NCBI GenBank assembly: GCA_903846015.1
Contig: CAIMZS010000515.1
Location: 1-64,000 of the forward strand
Length of the DNA stretch: 64,000 nucleotides
Source of the DNA: an uncultured Anaerolineae bacterium
GTDB lineage: Bacteria > Chloroflexota > Anaerolineae > Anaerolineales > Villigracilaceae
Direction of reading: 5' to 3'
Part shown: one piece after another, positions 48,770 through 59,306 of the stretch
Numbering within the stretch: position 1 is the stretch's first letter
Layout of the letters: every line of letters starts with the position of its first letter
The notes under the pieces: generated by a model
Database searches by the model: none
What the model was told of the DNA's origin: nothing
Seen by the model: only the letters and a program-made list of their open reading frames with translations
Position numbers and translations under genes: made by a program

Positions 48770-50464
48770 ATGAATCGTTCTGATATTCTCTCTTCACTCA
48801 AGGCCAAATCTCCGGATGTTCTTATCGTTGGTGCGGGTATTAATGGTGCCGGCACTTTCCGCGACCTGGCGCTCAATGGAGTGAATGTTTTGATCGTTGA
48901 TCGGGGTGATTTTTGTTCGGGCGCCAGTGCGGCCTCATCCCATATGGCTCATGGCGGCATCCGTTATCTTGAAAACGGCGAATTTCGACTGGTGCGCGAA
49001 GCGGTTCGCGAGCGCAATCGTATGATTGAAAACGCGCCGCACGTTGTCCAGCCTCTACCCACCGTGGTGCCGATGTTCAAACTGTTCTCTGGTTTGTTAA
49101 ATGCGCCTTTCAAATTCCTCAATTTGTTGGATAAGCCAGCCGAGCGCGGGGCGCTTGTCATCAAAATAGGTTTGATCTTCTACGATTCTTTTACCCGTTC
49201 GCAGGGCACAGTCCCACCGCATAAATTCGAAGGTCGCGCCAAATCGATGGAGAAATACCCCAAACTTTCAAAGGATATTAAATACACGGCCACCTATTAC
49301 GATGGACAGATTCTGTCGCCGGAGCGCTTTACAGTTGAACTGGTGTTGGATGCTGAGGCAGAAGGGTCGCATGCCAATGCGCTCAACTATGTCAGCCTGG
49401 TGAGCGCCAACGGCAGCACTGTCTTATTAAAAGATGAGCTGAGCGCTGAAACCTATCAGATTCAGCCCAGGCTGATTATTAACGCTGCAGGACCCTGGAT
49501 CGATTTTACGAACGCCACTTTGGGGTTGTCTCACCGTTATATTGGCGGCACCAAGGGTTCTCACCTGGTACTGGATCATCCTGAACTGCGCGCCGCCATC
49601 GGGAATAATGAGTTTTTCTTTGAAAATAAGGATGGACGCATTGTTTTAATCTTTCCGTTTTACGACAAGGTCATTATCGGCACCAGTGATATTCCGATTG
49701 AAGATCCGGACGCCGTCCGCTGCACCGTTGAAGAAGTAGATTATTTTATCGGGTTGGTTGCGCGGGTTTTCCCAACGATAAAGGTAGGCCGCGAAAATAT
49801 CGTCTTTGAATTCTCGGGTGTGCGCCCGCTCGAGTATATGAAGGCGAAGACTACCGGTCAGATCACCCGCGATCACAGTATTAAGGAAGACCTGGTTGGC
49901 GGTATCCCGGTTTATTCTCTTGTGGGTGGTAAATGGACCAGTTTCCGTGCCTTTGGTGAGCAGGTGGCCGATAAAACCCTGGCTTTTTTGGGAAAAACTC
50001 GCCAGGCTGATACTAAATCCACGCAGATTGGTGGAGGCAAGGCCTATCCACGAGTGGGACTGGCACAGATCGAATTCATTAATAAAGTGGCTGACGCAAC
50101 CGGTTTGGGCGAGCTTCGTCCGAAAAAACTCTTTGAACGTTACGGCACACGCGCAATGGAAATAGCGCGCTATATCAAGACCGTCCGACCGAATTCCCCA
50201 GAACAGGATAGGCCACTAAAATCCAGGCCCGACTGGTCTCGCCGTGAAGTGGAGTTCCTGATTGAGCACGAAAAAGCTGTACATGTGGATGATATACTCC
50301 TGCGGCGTTCCACCCTGGCATGGTTGGGCCTGGTTACTCGCCCAATGGTGGAAGAGCTGGCAGAAATTATGGGGGCTTTTCTTGGTTGGACAGAGCCACA
50401 AATACAGGTGGAGATCCGTAGAACGATTGACTTATTGAAGGATCGCCACGGTGTCAATTTATAA
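48770..50464 (+). CDS. glpD: Glycerol-3-phosphate dehydrogenase (FAD)
   Basis: DVLIVGAGINGAGTFRDLALNGVNVLIVDRGDFCSGASAASSHMAHGGIRYLE. Confidence 0.92.
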   Translation: MNRSDILSSLKAKSPDVLIVGAGINGAGTFRDLALNGVNVLIVDRGDFCSGASAASSHMAHGGIRYLENGEFRLVREAVRERNRMIENAPHVVQPLPTVVPMFKLFSGLLNAPFKFLNLLDKPAERGALVIKIGLIFYDSFTRSQGTVPPHKFEGRAKSMEKYPKLSKDIKYTATYYDGQILSPERFTVELVLDAEAEGSHANALNYVSLVSANGSTVLLKDELSAETYQIQPRLIINAAGPWIDFTNATLGLSHRYIGGTKGSHLVLDHPELRAAIGNNEFFFENKDGRIVLIFPFYDKVIIGTSDIPIEDPDAVRCTVEEVDYFIGLVARVFPTIKVGRENIVFEFSGVRPLEYMKAKTTGQITRDHSIKEDLVGGIPVYSLVGGKWTSFRAFGEQVADKTLAFLGKTRQADTKSTQIGGGKAYPRVGLAQIEFINKVADATGLGELRPKKLFERYGTRAMEIARYIKTVRPNSPEQDRPLKSRPDWSRREVEFLIEHEKAVHVDDILLRRSTLAWLGLVTRPMVEELAEIMGAFLGWTEPQIQVEIRRTIDLLKDRHGVNL

Positions 50465-50471
50465 TCGTGGC

Positions 50472-50505
50472 AGAAGGGTGGGTCTATGACCCGCCCTTCT
50501 GTTTT
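50472..50505 (+). terminator. Intrinsic terminator downstream of glpD
   Basis: 13-bp stem AGAAGGGTGGGTC/GACCCGCCCTTCT (one G-T wobble) then GTTTT. Confidence 0.85.
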
Positions 50506-50710
50506 CCAGTGGTAAAATCTGTTTTCAAAACCCGTCTTAATCATTCCCCACTTTCTGGCACACGGGAACATGAGTCGAACATGAAAAAACCCTTTTACCG
50601 CTGAGTCATTTTTTATCGGCGCTAATTTTATGCGGCGCGTAAATAACAGCGTGAGAGGTGTTTCAGCCTTGTCTTTAAAGTCAGAAATCTGGTTTGAGCG
50701 GTGAGCTAAA

Positions 50711-51694
50711 ATGGAAAATAAGTTAAAGATATCCATTATTATTCCAGTTTATAATGAATCAGGCGTTATTGAGCAAACCCATGCACGGGTTGCTGCCTTA
50801 ATCGCCGGCTTGCCGTATGAATTCCAGGTTATCTATATCGATGATGGCTCAACGGATGGAACTGATTCCATCCTTGAGGCCTTCGCAGCAAGTGATGATC
50901 GTTTTCAGGTACTGATACTCAGTCGAAATTTTGGTCACCAGGCTGCTCTTTCCGCCGGTCTGGATCATGCCGGCGGGGATGTGATCATCTCAATGGATGG
51001 CGATGGGCAGCATCCCCCAGAGATGATTGCTCAAATGATTGATCTCGTCAGGCAGGGTTACGATATTGTCCAGGCCCAGCGTATCGAAGACGATGGCTCG
51101 TTCTCTTTTAAGAAAATTTCGTCCGGGGTCTTTTATTCCCTGCTTAACCGCATCAGTGGTACCCATGTCCAACCAGGTGCGGCAGATTTCCGCGCGCTTT
51201 CACGCCAGGCGCTTGATGCGCTCAAATCCATGCCCGAATATCATCGTTTTTTGCGTGGCATGATTGCCTGGATGGGCTATAAGAGTGTAATATTGCCATA
51301 TCATGAGTCAAAGCGCATGGCTGGGGTTTCGAAATACTCCCTGGCGAAAATGCTGCGCCTGGCTTCTGATGCCATCTTCTCATTCTCACTGATGCCTTTG
51401 TATATTGGGTTGAGCGTAGGCGGCCTCTTTCTTATCCTGGCGTTCGCTCAGATTGTGTACGTTCTGCTATTATGGTTCACCGGGCAGTACGATCGCATTG
51501 TTCCTGGTTGGAGTTCTCTTATGGCAGTTATTTTGATCTCCAGCGGTATTATTATGATCCTGTTGGGTTTCATCGGTGTTTACGTGGGCTATATTTTCCA
51601 GCAAGTCAAGAGCCGCCCGGTTTATTTGCTTAAAAATAAAAATGGGGTGATTTTTTTACAAAACTATCAGGTTAAAGTTAAACCAAGGGAATAA
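50711..51694 (+). CDS. Family 2 glycosyltransferase (GtrB/DPM-like)
   Basis: ISIIIPVYNESGVIEQTHARV, IDDGSTDGT, MDGDGQHPPEM, MPEYHRFLRGMIAWMGYKS. Confidence 0.92.
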   Translation: MENKLKISIIIPVYNESGVIEQTHARVAALIAGLPYEFQVIYIDDGSTDGTDSILEAFAASDDRFQVLILSRNFGHQAALSAGLDHAGGDVIISMDGDGQHPPEMIAQMIDLVRQGYDIVQAQRIEDDGSFSFKKISSGVFYSLLNRISGTHVQPGAADFRALSRQALDALKSMPEYHRFLRGMIAWMGYKSVILPYHESKRMAGVSKYSLAKMLRLASDAIFSFSLMPLYIGLSVGGLFLILAFAQIVYVLLLWFTGQYDRIVPGWSSLMAVILISSGIIMILLGFIGVYVGYIFQQVKSRPVYLLKNKNGVIFLQNYQVKVKPRE

Positions 51695-51696
51695 CC

Positions 51697-52344
51697 ATGT
51701 CAATTGATGTTCCGGTCTTCCACATTACTTTTGTTCGCCACGGTGAATCAATTGGCAATGCTGAAAACCGTTTGCAGGGAAAGAGTGACTATCCACTCTC
51801 TGATACTGGTCGCGCCCAGGCTCGGGCACTGGGTAAACGCTGGCAAGCGGAAGGTTTGAACTTTGACGTCGCCATCACCAGCCCCCTTAGCCGTGCTCAA
51901 GAAACTGCTCAAATTATTACATCTGTATTGGAAATTCCGGCTTTTGAGATTGAGCCGTTGTGGGTTGAGCGGGATATGGGTGCTCGCTCTGGGATGACGG
52001 TCGAAGAGATCCGCGCTAATTTTACCGACCCGGATTTTGTCAATCCGTACAATTCGCTCTATGAATACGGCGAAAGTGATTGGGCCCTGTATTTGCGTGG
52101 TGGTCAGGCACTTCACAAGATCCTGCAGCGCGCTCCCAACAGTTACCTGGTGGTCACACACGGCGCAATATTGAATATGACTCTTTACGCCATTCTCGGG
52201 ATAGCGCCGCAGCCTTATCTTCAAGGCCCGCGTTTTCGATTGGAAAATACTGCTTTTGCATCTTTTCGATACTTTCCAAACTCTCACCGCTGGCGCGTAG
52301 ATGTGATTGGAGATCGAAGTCATTGGAAAGAAACGGCAATCTGA
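51697..52344 (+). CDS. Histidine phosphatase family protein
   Basis: ITFVRHGESIGNAENRLQGKSDYPLSDTGRAQA; VVTHGAIL. Confidence 0.92.
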   Translation: MSIDVPVFHITFVRHGESIGNAENRLQGKSDYPLSDTGRAQARALGKRWQAEGLNFDVAITSPLSRAQETAQIITSVLEIPAFEIEPLWVERDMGARSGMTVEEIRANFTDPDFVNPYNSLYEYGESDWALYLRGGQALHKILQRAPNSYLVVTHGAILNMTLYAILGIAPQPYLQGPRFRLENTAFASFRYFPNSHRWRVDVIGDRSHWKETAI

Positions 52345-52368
52345 AGAGATCACAGCTTGCGATGATGG

Positions 52369-52950
52369 ATGAATATACTTTCTACCGAATTCTACAATCG
52401 TGATACCCTGTTGGTTGCGCGGCAGCTGCTTGGCATGCGCCTGGTACGCAGCTACTGTGGTGTGCGCCTCTCTGCAACCATCACGGAGACTGAAGCCTAT
52501 ATTGGTGAGACTGATCTGGCTTGCCACGCCCGCTCGGGTAGAACTGCTCGAACGCAGGTCATGTATGGAGTACCGGGTCGGGCGTATGTCTATTTCAATT
52601 ATGGGCTTCACTGGATGTTGAATACTGTCACCCAGGCCGAGGGTTTCCCCGCTGCTGTGCTTATCCGCGCCGCACAGGTGCAGGAGGGCCAGGAAGTTGT
52701 TGCATTGCGGCGCGCAAAAGTCAAATGCAGCGATTGGACCAATGGACCTGCAAAATTGACACAGGCTTTTGCCATTGATGGTTCGCAGAATAACGCGGAT
52801 TTGACGAACGCCCGCGATGGCCTTTGGATCGAAGAGGTTAGTGTGATTTCTGATGTAAACGTGACGATTGCAGCGCGTGTGGGTTTAAATAATGTGCCAG
52901 AGCCGTGGAAATCGATGCCGTGGCGTTTTTTTTGTAATCAAGAAACGTAA
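52369..52950 (+). CDS. mpg: 3-methyladenine DNA glycosylase (AAG/MPG family)
   Basis: ATITETEAYIGETDLACHARSGRTARTQVMYGVPGRAYVYFNYGLHWMLN. Confidence 0.93.
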   Translation: MNILSTEFYNRDTLLVARQLLGMRLVRSYCGVRLSATITETEAYIGETDLACHARSGRTARTQVMYGVPGRAYVYFNYGLHWMLNTVTQAEGFPAAVLIRAAQVQEGQEVVALRRAKVKCSDWTNGPAKLTQAFAIDGSQNNADLTNARDGLWIEEVSVISDVNVTIAARVGLNNVPEPWKSMPWRFFCNQET

Positions 52951-53036
52951 CGGTTCGATCCGCTGGTTTGGCGACTGTGCGTTAGAAATAAATTATGCAG
53001 TTCAGTTGAGTTATAAATAACATTAACGGAGGAAAC

Positions 53037-53846
53037 ATGGGCCTTTTAACCGGTAAAAATGCATTGATTTTTGGTCTTGCCAATGATAAGTCGATTGCCT
53101 GGGGTATTGCACAGGCATTTGCGCGTGAAGGCGCCAAACTTGGCTTTAGCTATGCGGGTGAGGCGTTGGAGAAACGTGTTCGCCCTCTGGCAGCGCAGTT
53201 GGGTGTGGGTTTTGTGGAGCAATGTGATGTCGCCTCCGACGAGCAAATTGCCAACGTGGCGGATAAGGCTGCAAAGACTTTCGGAACTATCGATATCCTG
53301 GTTCATTCGATTGGTTTTGCGAACAAGGATGAATTGAGCGGTTATTTTTACAATACCAGCCGCGCCGGGTTCCACCTGGCGATGGACATCAGTGTCTATT
53401 CCTTTGTTGCCCTGGCGCGCGCCTTCCAGCCAATTCTCAGCAACCACGCCGCCCTGTTGACTCTGACCTATTACGGTTCGGTCAAGGTGGCCCCAAACTA
53501 CAATATGATGGGGGTTGCCAAGGCTGCCTTGGAAGCCTCCACCCGTTACATGGCCTCTGATTTTGGCCCCCAGGGTATCCGTGTCAATGCTATTTCGGCG
53601 GGGCCGATCCGCACCCTGGCTGCTATGGGCGTAAGCGGTTTCCGTGACATGTACAAGAATTTTGCTGACATGGCGCCAATGCGTGAGAATGTCACCCCCC
53701 AGGATTGTGGGAATGCCGCCCTCTACCTGTGTTCAGATATGGCTGCGCACGTCACCGGTGAAGTCCTGTACGTTGATAGCGGTTATAACATCATGGCAGC
53801 GGCTGACCCGCGCGTGGGTAGTGGCAAACAATCAAAACCCGAATAA
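53037..53846 (+). CDS. fabI: Enoyl-[acyl-carrier-protein] reductase (FabI)
   Basis: [51 protein letters not shown]. Confidence 0.95.
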   Translation: MGLLTGKNALIFGLANDKSIAWGIAQAFAREGAKLGFSYAGEALEKRVRPLAAQLGVGFVEQCDVASDEQIANVADKAAKTFGTIDILVHSIGFANKDELSGYFYNTSRAGFHLAMDISVYSFVALARAFQPILSNHAALLTLTYYGSVKVAPNYNMMGVAKAALEASTRYMASDFGPQGIRVNAISAGPIRTLAAMGVSGFRDMYKNFADMAPMRENVTPQDCGNAALYLCSDMAAHVTGEVLYVDSGYNIMAAADPRVGSGKQSKPE

Positions 53847-53852
53847 TAAATC

Positions 53853-54296
53853 ATGTTCAAACGAAGCTTAAATACTCAACAATTATCATCACAGCCAGTT
53901 GTCCAGGCAGTCGAACGCATTACATCTGTGCTTGGCCCAGGCGTTATCTGGGAAGGCAAGGTGGGAGGCGCCGGTGGTGTGCGCATCGAAGGCACATTCG
54001 AAGGCCAGATCGGTTTACGCGGAATGCTGGTTGTTGGTGAAAGCGGCCGCGTAACTTGTGAAAATATCCGCGCCACCACCGTGATTGTTGCCGGGGCTGT
54101 GCGCGGAAACATCACCACTCAGAAACTTGAAATCCGCGCATCTGGTCGTGTGTGGGGTGATGTTGTGACAACTTCTTTTGTTACCGAAGATGGGGCCTTC
54201 TTGCGAGGGCAGATCCGTATGGAGGATCATGTCGATCTCGATTTAGGCCCTGAACCTGGCGCGGATACCCCTGTTCTCGACCAACCACCCGCTTGA
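53853..54296 (+). CDS. Bactofilin / polymer-forming cytoskeletal protein
   Basis: LGPGVIWEGKVGGAGGVRIEGTFEGQIGLRGMLVVGESGRVTCENIRATTVIVAGAVRGNI. Confidence 0.85.
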   Translation: MFKRSLNTQQLSSQPVVQAVERITSVLGPGVIWEGKVGGAGGVRIEGTFEGQIGLRGMLVVGESGRVTCENIRATTVIVAGAVRGNITTQKLEIRASGRVWGDVVTTSFVTEDGAFLRGQIRMEDHVDLDLGPEPGADTPVLDQPPA

Positions 54297-54305
54297 GGCC
54301 CTTCA

Positions 54306-55556
54306 ATGAAATTTACTGATCTCTCTATTCAAACTCAGCGCGCAGCTCCAGCCGACATCCGTTCGGATGGGCTTGCGTTTTTGTACCGCGCAGGTTTCAT
54401 TTCACGTTCTTTGGAACCAACCCGGTTGGGGCAGTTGGCTATCGAAAAACTGCGCCAAACCTTTGTTGCCATGTCCGCTGGGCCAGCAGATGAAAAAGCG
54501 CCAGGCCAGCATCCGGAAGTGACGCGGGAATTTTTCTCCTGCATCGGCCTGCAAATCTTAAGATCTCACCACAGTGATGAATATTTTGTGGCGGTCAAAA
54601 ATGGCGCGCAGCCAATCCTGCACTGTCCTGCCTGCGCCTACTCTGCCCCTCGTGAATTTGCCCATGCCTATCGGCAGCCCTTCAGCCTTGGAGCAGCGCT
54701 GCCGCTCGAAAAAGTATTGACACCCGAGTGTCATACCATCGCGCATCTGGCAGCTTTCCTTCAAATTCCCCAGGAAAAAACAGCCAAAGCGCTTATGTTT
54801 ACCCGTTTACACGATGGTAAGTTTGTTTTCGTCGTTGTGCGCGGTGACATGCAGTTGAGCGAAGCGAAATTGAAGGCCCAGGTCGGTGCTGTGCGTCTGG
54901 CGACGGTGGATGAAATTACTGCGTCTGGTGCGGTTCCCGGATATGCTTCCCCCATTGGTCTGCAAAACGTGTTGATTGTGTTGGATGATCTCGCTGCGCG
55001 CTCACCCAACCTGGTTTCTGGCGCCAACGAACAGGGTTATCATCTCAAGAATACCAATCATGCCCGTGATTATCAGGCAGATCTGGTTGTCGATTTGACA
55101 CTTGCCGGCACAGGTGATCCCTGCCCAGAATGTCATACAGCGCTTGAGATGTTGGAAGCAGAAAGCGTTTGTGTAGATGGCGGAATACTTTTCGAGAAGC
55201 TTCTGCCCTTGTTGGCAGAAATTCATCATGACGAAAAAGGACTGACCTTGCCAGCAGTTGTCAGCCCGTTTGAGGTTTACTTGATGAACTTGCCAGGCAA
55301 AATACTCAATACATCCGAGGCGGCCGGAAGCATGTATGCGCAGCTTTCAGAGGTGCTTACCGTCCTTTTCGATGATCGTGACGAGCGCGCCGGAGTCAAA
55401 TTCAACGATGCTGATCTAATTGGCTGCCCGGTTCGGGTTACAGTTGGCGAGCGAGCCTTGCAAAATGGAATGGTAGAATTGAAAAGACGAAGCGCAGCCG
55501 AAAATCAGTTGATTCCGACTGTTGAGCTGGTCGAAAAAATCAAAGCCTCCATTTGA
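54306..55556 (+). CDS. Prolyl-tRNA synthetase-like protein with reduced catalytic core, retaining editing (INS/YbaK) and anticodon-binding domains
   Basis: INS domain IAHLAAFLQIPQEKTAKALMFTRLHDGKFVFVVVRGDMQLSEAKLK; C-terminal FDDRDERAGVKFNDADLIGCPVRVTVGERALQNGMVELKRR; class II motifs 2 and 3 not recognisable. Confidence 0.8.
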   Translation: MKFTDLSIQTQRAAPADIRSDGLAFLYRAGFISRSLEPTRLGQLAIEKLRQTFVAMSAGPADEKAPGQHPEVTREFFSCIGLQILRSHHSDEYFVAVKNGAQPILHCPACAYSAPREFAHAYRQPFSLGAALPLEKVLTPECHTIAHLAAFLQIPQEKTAKALMFTRLHDGKFVFVVVRGDMQLSEAKLKAQVGAVRLATVDEITASGAVPGYASPIGLQNVLIVLDDLAARSPNLVSGANEQGYHLKNTNHARDYQADLVVDLTLAGTGDPCPECHTALEMLEAESVCVDGGILFEKLLPLLAEIHHDEKGLTLPAVVSPFEVYLMNLPGKILNTSEAAGSMYAQLSEVLTVLFDDRDERAGVKFNDADLIGCPVRVTVGERALQNGMVELKRRSAAENQLIPTVELVEKIKASI

Positions 55557-55577
55557 GGGGCCAGGAATAAAATATAA

Positions 55578-56747
55578 ATGAAAATACCCATGTCTTCTCC
55601 AGATTTGGATGATGCCGATCGTCAGGCCGTTATTGATGTAATCAACACCCCCATCCTGAGCCTTGGTCCCAGGGTTGTCGAGTTTGAAAAAGCATTCTGT
55701 GCGTATACTGGGGCCAAGTACGCCGTCGCCGTCAATTCCGGCACCGCCGGGCTGCACCTGTGTGTCCGCGCGGCGGGTATTGGCGCGGGTGACATGGTCA
55801 TCACCACACCCTTTTCCTTTGTCGCTTCAACCAATGCCCTCTTGTTTGAGAACGCCGTTCCGATTTTCGTGGATGTCGATCCGCGCACCGGGAATATCGA
55901 TCCGCAGCAGGTTGCCCAGGCAGCGCAAGACCTCTCAAACGGTGGAAAAACTGCAGAAAAGTGGCTGCCCCGCAGTGGTCGACCTTCTGGCAAGCTGAAA
56001 GCGCTTTTACCCGTCGATGTTTTTGGCCAGCCGGCCGCGTTGGAGGATATCCTTGCCACTGCCCGCCAGTATGGTTTGACGGTGATCGAGGATTCTTGCG
56101 AGGCGCTGGGGGCCGAACATAAAGCTAAAAAAGCGGGCACTTATGGAGATTTTGGCATATTTGCTTTTTACCCAAACAAGCAGATGACCACAGGAGAAGG
56201 CGGTTTAATCATCAGTGATGATGAGGCAGCGGTCAATTTGATGCGCGCTCTGCGCAACCAGGGACGCGCCCCCGGGGATACATGGCTTTCACATACTTAC
56301 CTGGGCTACAATTACCGCCTGGATGAGATGTCGGCTGCCATGGGCATCACCCAGGTAAAACGCCTGGACGCGATGCTGGCAAAAAGAGAGCAGGTGGCAG
56401 GTTGGTACGCCGAACGCTTGAGTGAAATTCCCGGTTTGGAAATTCCGATTGTTGTTCCAGACACCACCCGTATGTCGTGGTTTGTCTATGTTATCCGCCT
56501 GGCACAAGCTATCGATCGCACCGATCTTGCCAGGCGTCTCGAAGCGCGTGGAGTGCCAATCCGGCCCTATTTTTTACCCATCCACCTGCAACCGTACATG
56601 GTCGAGCGCTTTGGCTATCGTGAGGGCGATTTCCCCGTCACTGAAGATCTTGGCAGGCGCGGCGTGGCTGTTCCTTTCAGCGGCGTAATGAGCGAGGCTC
56701 AAGTCGAATATGTTTGTGAGGCATTACGTATGGAAATAGCCGGTTAA
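55578..56747 (+). CDS. DegT/DnrJ/EryC1/StrS aminotransferase
   Basis: AVNSGTAGLHLCVRAAGIGAGD; FYPNKQMTTGEGGLI; YNYRLDEMSAAMGI. Confidence 0.93.
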   Translation: MKIPMSSPDLDDADRQAVIDVINTPILSLGPRVVEFEKAFCAYTGAKYAVAVNSGTAGLHLCVRAAGIGAGDMVITTPFSFVASTNALLFENAVPIFVDVDPRTGNIDPQQVAQAAQDLSNGGKTAEKWLPRSGRPSGKLKALLPVDVFGQPAALEDILATARQYGLTVIEDSCEALGAEHKAKKAGTYGDFGIFAFYPNKQMTTGEGGLIISDDEAAVNLMRALRNQGRAPGDTWLSHTYLGYNYRLDEMSAAMGITQVKRLDAMLAKREQVAGWYAERLSEIPGLEIPIVVPDTTRMSWFVYVIRLAQAIDRTDLARRLEARGVPIRPYFLPIHLQPYMVERFGYREGDFPVTEDLGRRGVAVPFSGVMSEAQVEYVCEALRMEIAG

Positions 56748-57649
56748 TGAACGAATTCCCGCCTGATCGGCAGCGCGGTCTTGCCCTTCATCTGGTATTG
56801 ACCAGCGTGTTGAGCATTGTCAGTCTTTTGGGAGTGTGGCTGACATTCCAAACCCAGGTTGGGTTGTTGTTCACCGTTTATATTTTGCTTTTTATTTTCA
56901 CAGCCATCCTGGTCCCCATCCTGGGATATCGCGCCTATGCGCTATCCCGCGCTAATTATCTGCTTGATCGTGACACCTTGCGCCTGGTATGGGGGCTGCG
57001 CGTTGAGGAAATCCCGGTGACCGATATCGAATGGGTGCGCCCTGTTGCCGGGCTGCCAGTCTCCCTCAGTTTGCCGTGGTTGCGCTTGCCCGGCAGTATT
57101 CTCGGAATCATCCGCCAGTCGGAAATTGGCAGGGTTGAATTTCTCGCTTCTGATGCCAACAGTCTTGTGCTGGTGGCTACTGCTCGCCGCATCTATGCAA
57201 TTTCGCCCAAAAACCCAGCCGCATTTTTGAATGCTTTTCAAAAAACGATCGAAATGGGCAGTTTGCAGTCCGCCCGGGGCCAATCACAGTATCCTTCCTT
57301 TGTTGTAGCGCGCGCCTGGGAAAGCTCGCTGGTGCGTTTTATATGGATGGTGGGGGTTTTTCTAAACGTTGGCCTGCTGATTTGGGTATCCATTTCGATT
57401 CCATCCCTGGCACAGGTATCGCTTGGGTTCCTGGCTACAGGAGCGCCATTGGAACCGGTTTCTGGTCAACAACTGATACTCCTGCCGATTTTGAGCGCGG
57501 TTTTATTCACTGCTGGCGGTTTATTGGGTTTGTTTTTCTTCCGCAAGCCAGATCAGCGAATTTTGGCGCTCGCGATCTGGGTATCTGGAACTATATCAGC
57601 CCTATTTTTCCTGCTGGCTGTTTATTTTATTCTATCTGTGCCGGTATAA
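56747..57649 (+). CDS. Membrane protein with bacterial PH-like domain
   Basis: Paired TM segments plus ANYLLDRDTLRLVWGLRVEEIPVTDIEWVRPVAGL. Confidence 0.68.
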   Translation: MNEFPPDRQRGLALHLVLTSVLSIVSLLGVWLTFQTQVGLLFTVYILLFIFTAILVPILGYRAYALSRANYLLDRDTLRLVWGLRVEEIPVTDIEWVRPVAGLPVSLSLPWLRLPGSILGIIRQSEIGRVEFLASDANSLVLVATARRIYAISPKNPAAFLNAFQKTIEMGSLQSARGQSQYPSFVVARAWESSLVRFIWMVGVFLNVGLLIWVSISIPSLAQVSLGFLATGAPLEPVSGQQLILLPILSAVLFTAGGLLGLFFFRKPDQRILALAIWVSGTISALFFLLAVYFILSVPV

Positions 57650-57655
57650 TTTCTT

Positions 57656-58444
57656 ATGCAGCTGCTCATTGGTTTTCTTTTGGCAATTGCGGTTTCTTTT
57701 GCAGCTTATCGCGCTCGCAGCCTTACGCTATCGGGCGCTATTGCCGCAGTCACTGTGGGTACCATTATTTTTGGGGTTGGCGGCTGGCAGTGGGCTGTTT
57801 TGCTGTTGGCGTTTTTCATTACTTCCAGTGCGCTCACCCGCGCCTTTAAAAAGCGGAAAACTGGATTAAATGAAAAATATTCTAAAGGCGGCCAACGTGA
57901 TTCCGCCCAGGTTTTTGGAAACGGCGGTCTGGCCGCCATGTTTGCCGCTCTGCATTATTCTTTTCCCGATTCCCCCTGGGTATGGCTGGCATTCGCCGCG
58001 GCGCTTGCGGCCGTAAATGCGGATACATGGGCCACCGAATTAGGCGTTCTCAACCCTGTCCCACCGCGCATGCTCACGAACCTGGGCAAAGTGGTGGAAA
58101 AGGGCACCTCGGGAGGCGTTTCGCTGGTTGGTTCGTTGGCAGCCTTGATGGGCGCCGCCCTGATCGGGATTCTCGCTGTACTGGTTTCGCCAGCGCCAGT
58201 TTCACCCATTGTGGGTTTATGGGTGACCCTGGCAGGTTTTTCTGGTTCCATGTTTGACTCGTTGCTCGGCGCCACTATCCAGGCCATTTATTACTGCCCG
58301 ACCTGCCATAAAGAAACCGAGCGGTATCCTATGCATACCTGCGGAACACCCACTAGCCCGCAGCGGGGCTGGAAATGGCTGGATAATGACCTGGTCAACC
58401 TGGGCTGTTCTGTCTTTGCGGTCTTGCTGATCCTGTTCGTGTAA
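57656..58444 (+). CDS. DUF92/TIGR00297-like membrane protein
   Basis: RDSAQVFGNGGLAAMFA; AAVNADTWATELGVL; GTSGGVSLVG. Confidence 0.85.
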   Translation: MQLLIGFLLAIAVSFAAYRARSLTLSGAIAAVTVGTIIFGVGGWQWAVLLLAFFITSSALTRAFKKRKTGLNEKYSKGGQRDSAQVFGNGGLAAMFAALHYSFPDSPWVWLAFAAALAAVNADTWATELGVLNPVPPRMLTNLGKVVEKGTSGGVSLVGSLAALMGAALIGILAVLVSPAPVSPIVGLWVTLAGFSGSMFDSLLGATIQAIYYCPTCHKETERYPMHTCGTPTSPQRGWKWLDNDLVNLGCSVFAVLLILFV

Positions 58445-58537
58445 AGATTCCCATCGCGCTTGCTTAATAAATCCGTGCAAACCCAGTAAATTAGATCGTA
58501 AGCGCGTCTCGATTTATATTACGATACAGTTCCAGCT

Positions 58538-59029
58538 TTAGTGAGTGTGACCGCCATCGTGCGAGTGCCCGTGCTCATTTTCCTCGTCCGTAGCATCGCG
58601 CAGCCCCACGATTTTTACATCGAAATGCAACTCCTTGCCAGCCAGCGGATGGTTGAAATCCAGGATCACGTTATCATCATCCAGCGAGTCAATCCGGGCG
58701 TTCATCGGGTTGTTATCCTGGTCAGTTACCGTGATCTCGGTGCCCACTTCCATTGGGATATTGGTGGGGAATTGATCGCGCGGTACTTCTACAAAGGCAT
58801 CCGGATCGATGATCCCATAGCCCTCATCGGGCTGAATGACGACTTTTTTACTCTCGCCAACTGCCATCCCGTAAAGTTCCTGTTCCAGACCGGGAATGAT
58901 ATTGCCGGCCCCTTGCAAAAACTCAAGTGGTTCACGCCCTTCTGAAGAATCCACAACTTCGCCATCCACCTGCAGGGTGTAATCCATGGATACAACCTGG
59001 CCATCCTCAATTTTAGACAACTCGCTCAT
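58538..59029 (-). CDS. FKBP-type peptidyl-prolyl isomerase (SlyD-like)
   Basis: VVSMDYTLQVDGEVVDSSEGREPLEFLQGAGNIIPGLEQELYGMAVGE; His-rich C-terminus HGHSHDGGHTH. Confidence 0.92.
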   Translation of the reverse strand: MSELSKIEDGQVVSMDYTLQVDGEVVDSSEGREPLEFLQGAGNIIPGLEQELYGMAVGESKKVVIQPDEGYGIIDPDAFVEVPRDQFPTNIPMEVGTEITVTDQDNNPMNARIDSLDDDNVILDFNHPLAGKELHFDVKIVGLRDATDEENEHGHSHDGGHTH

Positions 59030-59306
59030 CTCAACTCCTTTTTATAAATTCTGGCATTTGGGTTTGGTTAGCCAGAACGGTTGATTTTACTCCGAAATCA
59101 GAATGGTGCGCGAAAATTCAGAAAATCTGCAAAAGCATCTGTGTTCTCATGCAGAACAATCTTTGGAAGCAGCCCGGCGGGGAAATTGCGCTCAATTATC
59201 GTTGAAATCTGCGACTTTACAGTCAAAAAATTATTACAGGATATAATGGAATACCATGTAAAGTGTCGAAGGTGACATTTAAATTTGATCATACGGATAG
59301 TGTGAC

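Noticed and set aside
51748-52611. 287-aa ORF antisense to the phosphatase and Mpg genes
   Set aside because: Spans two well-supported genes on the other strand; no domain
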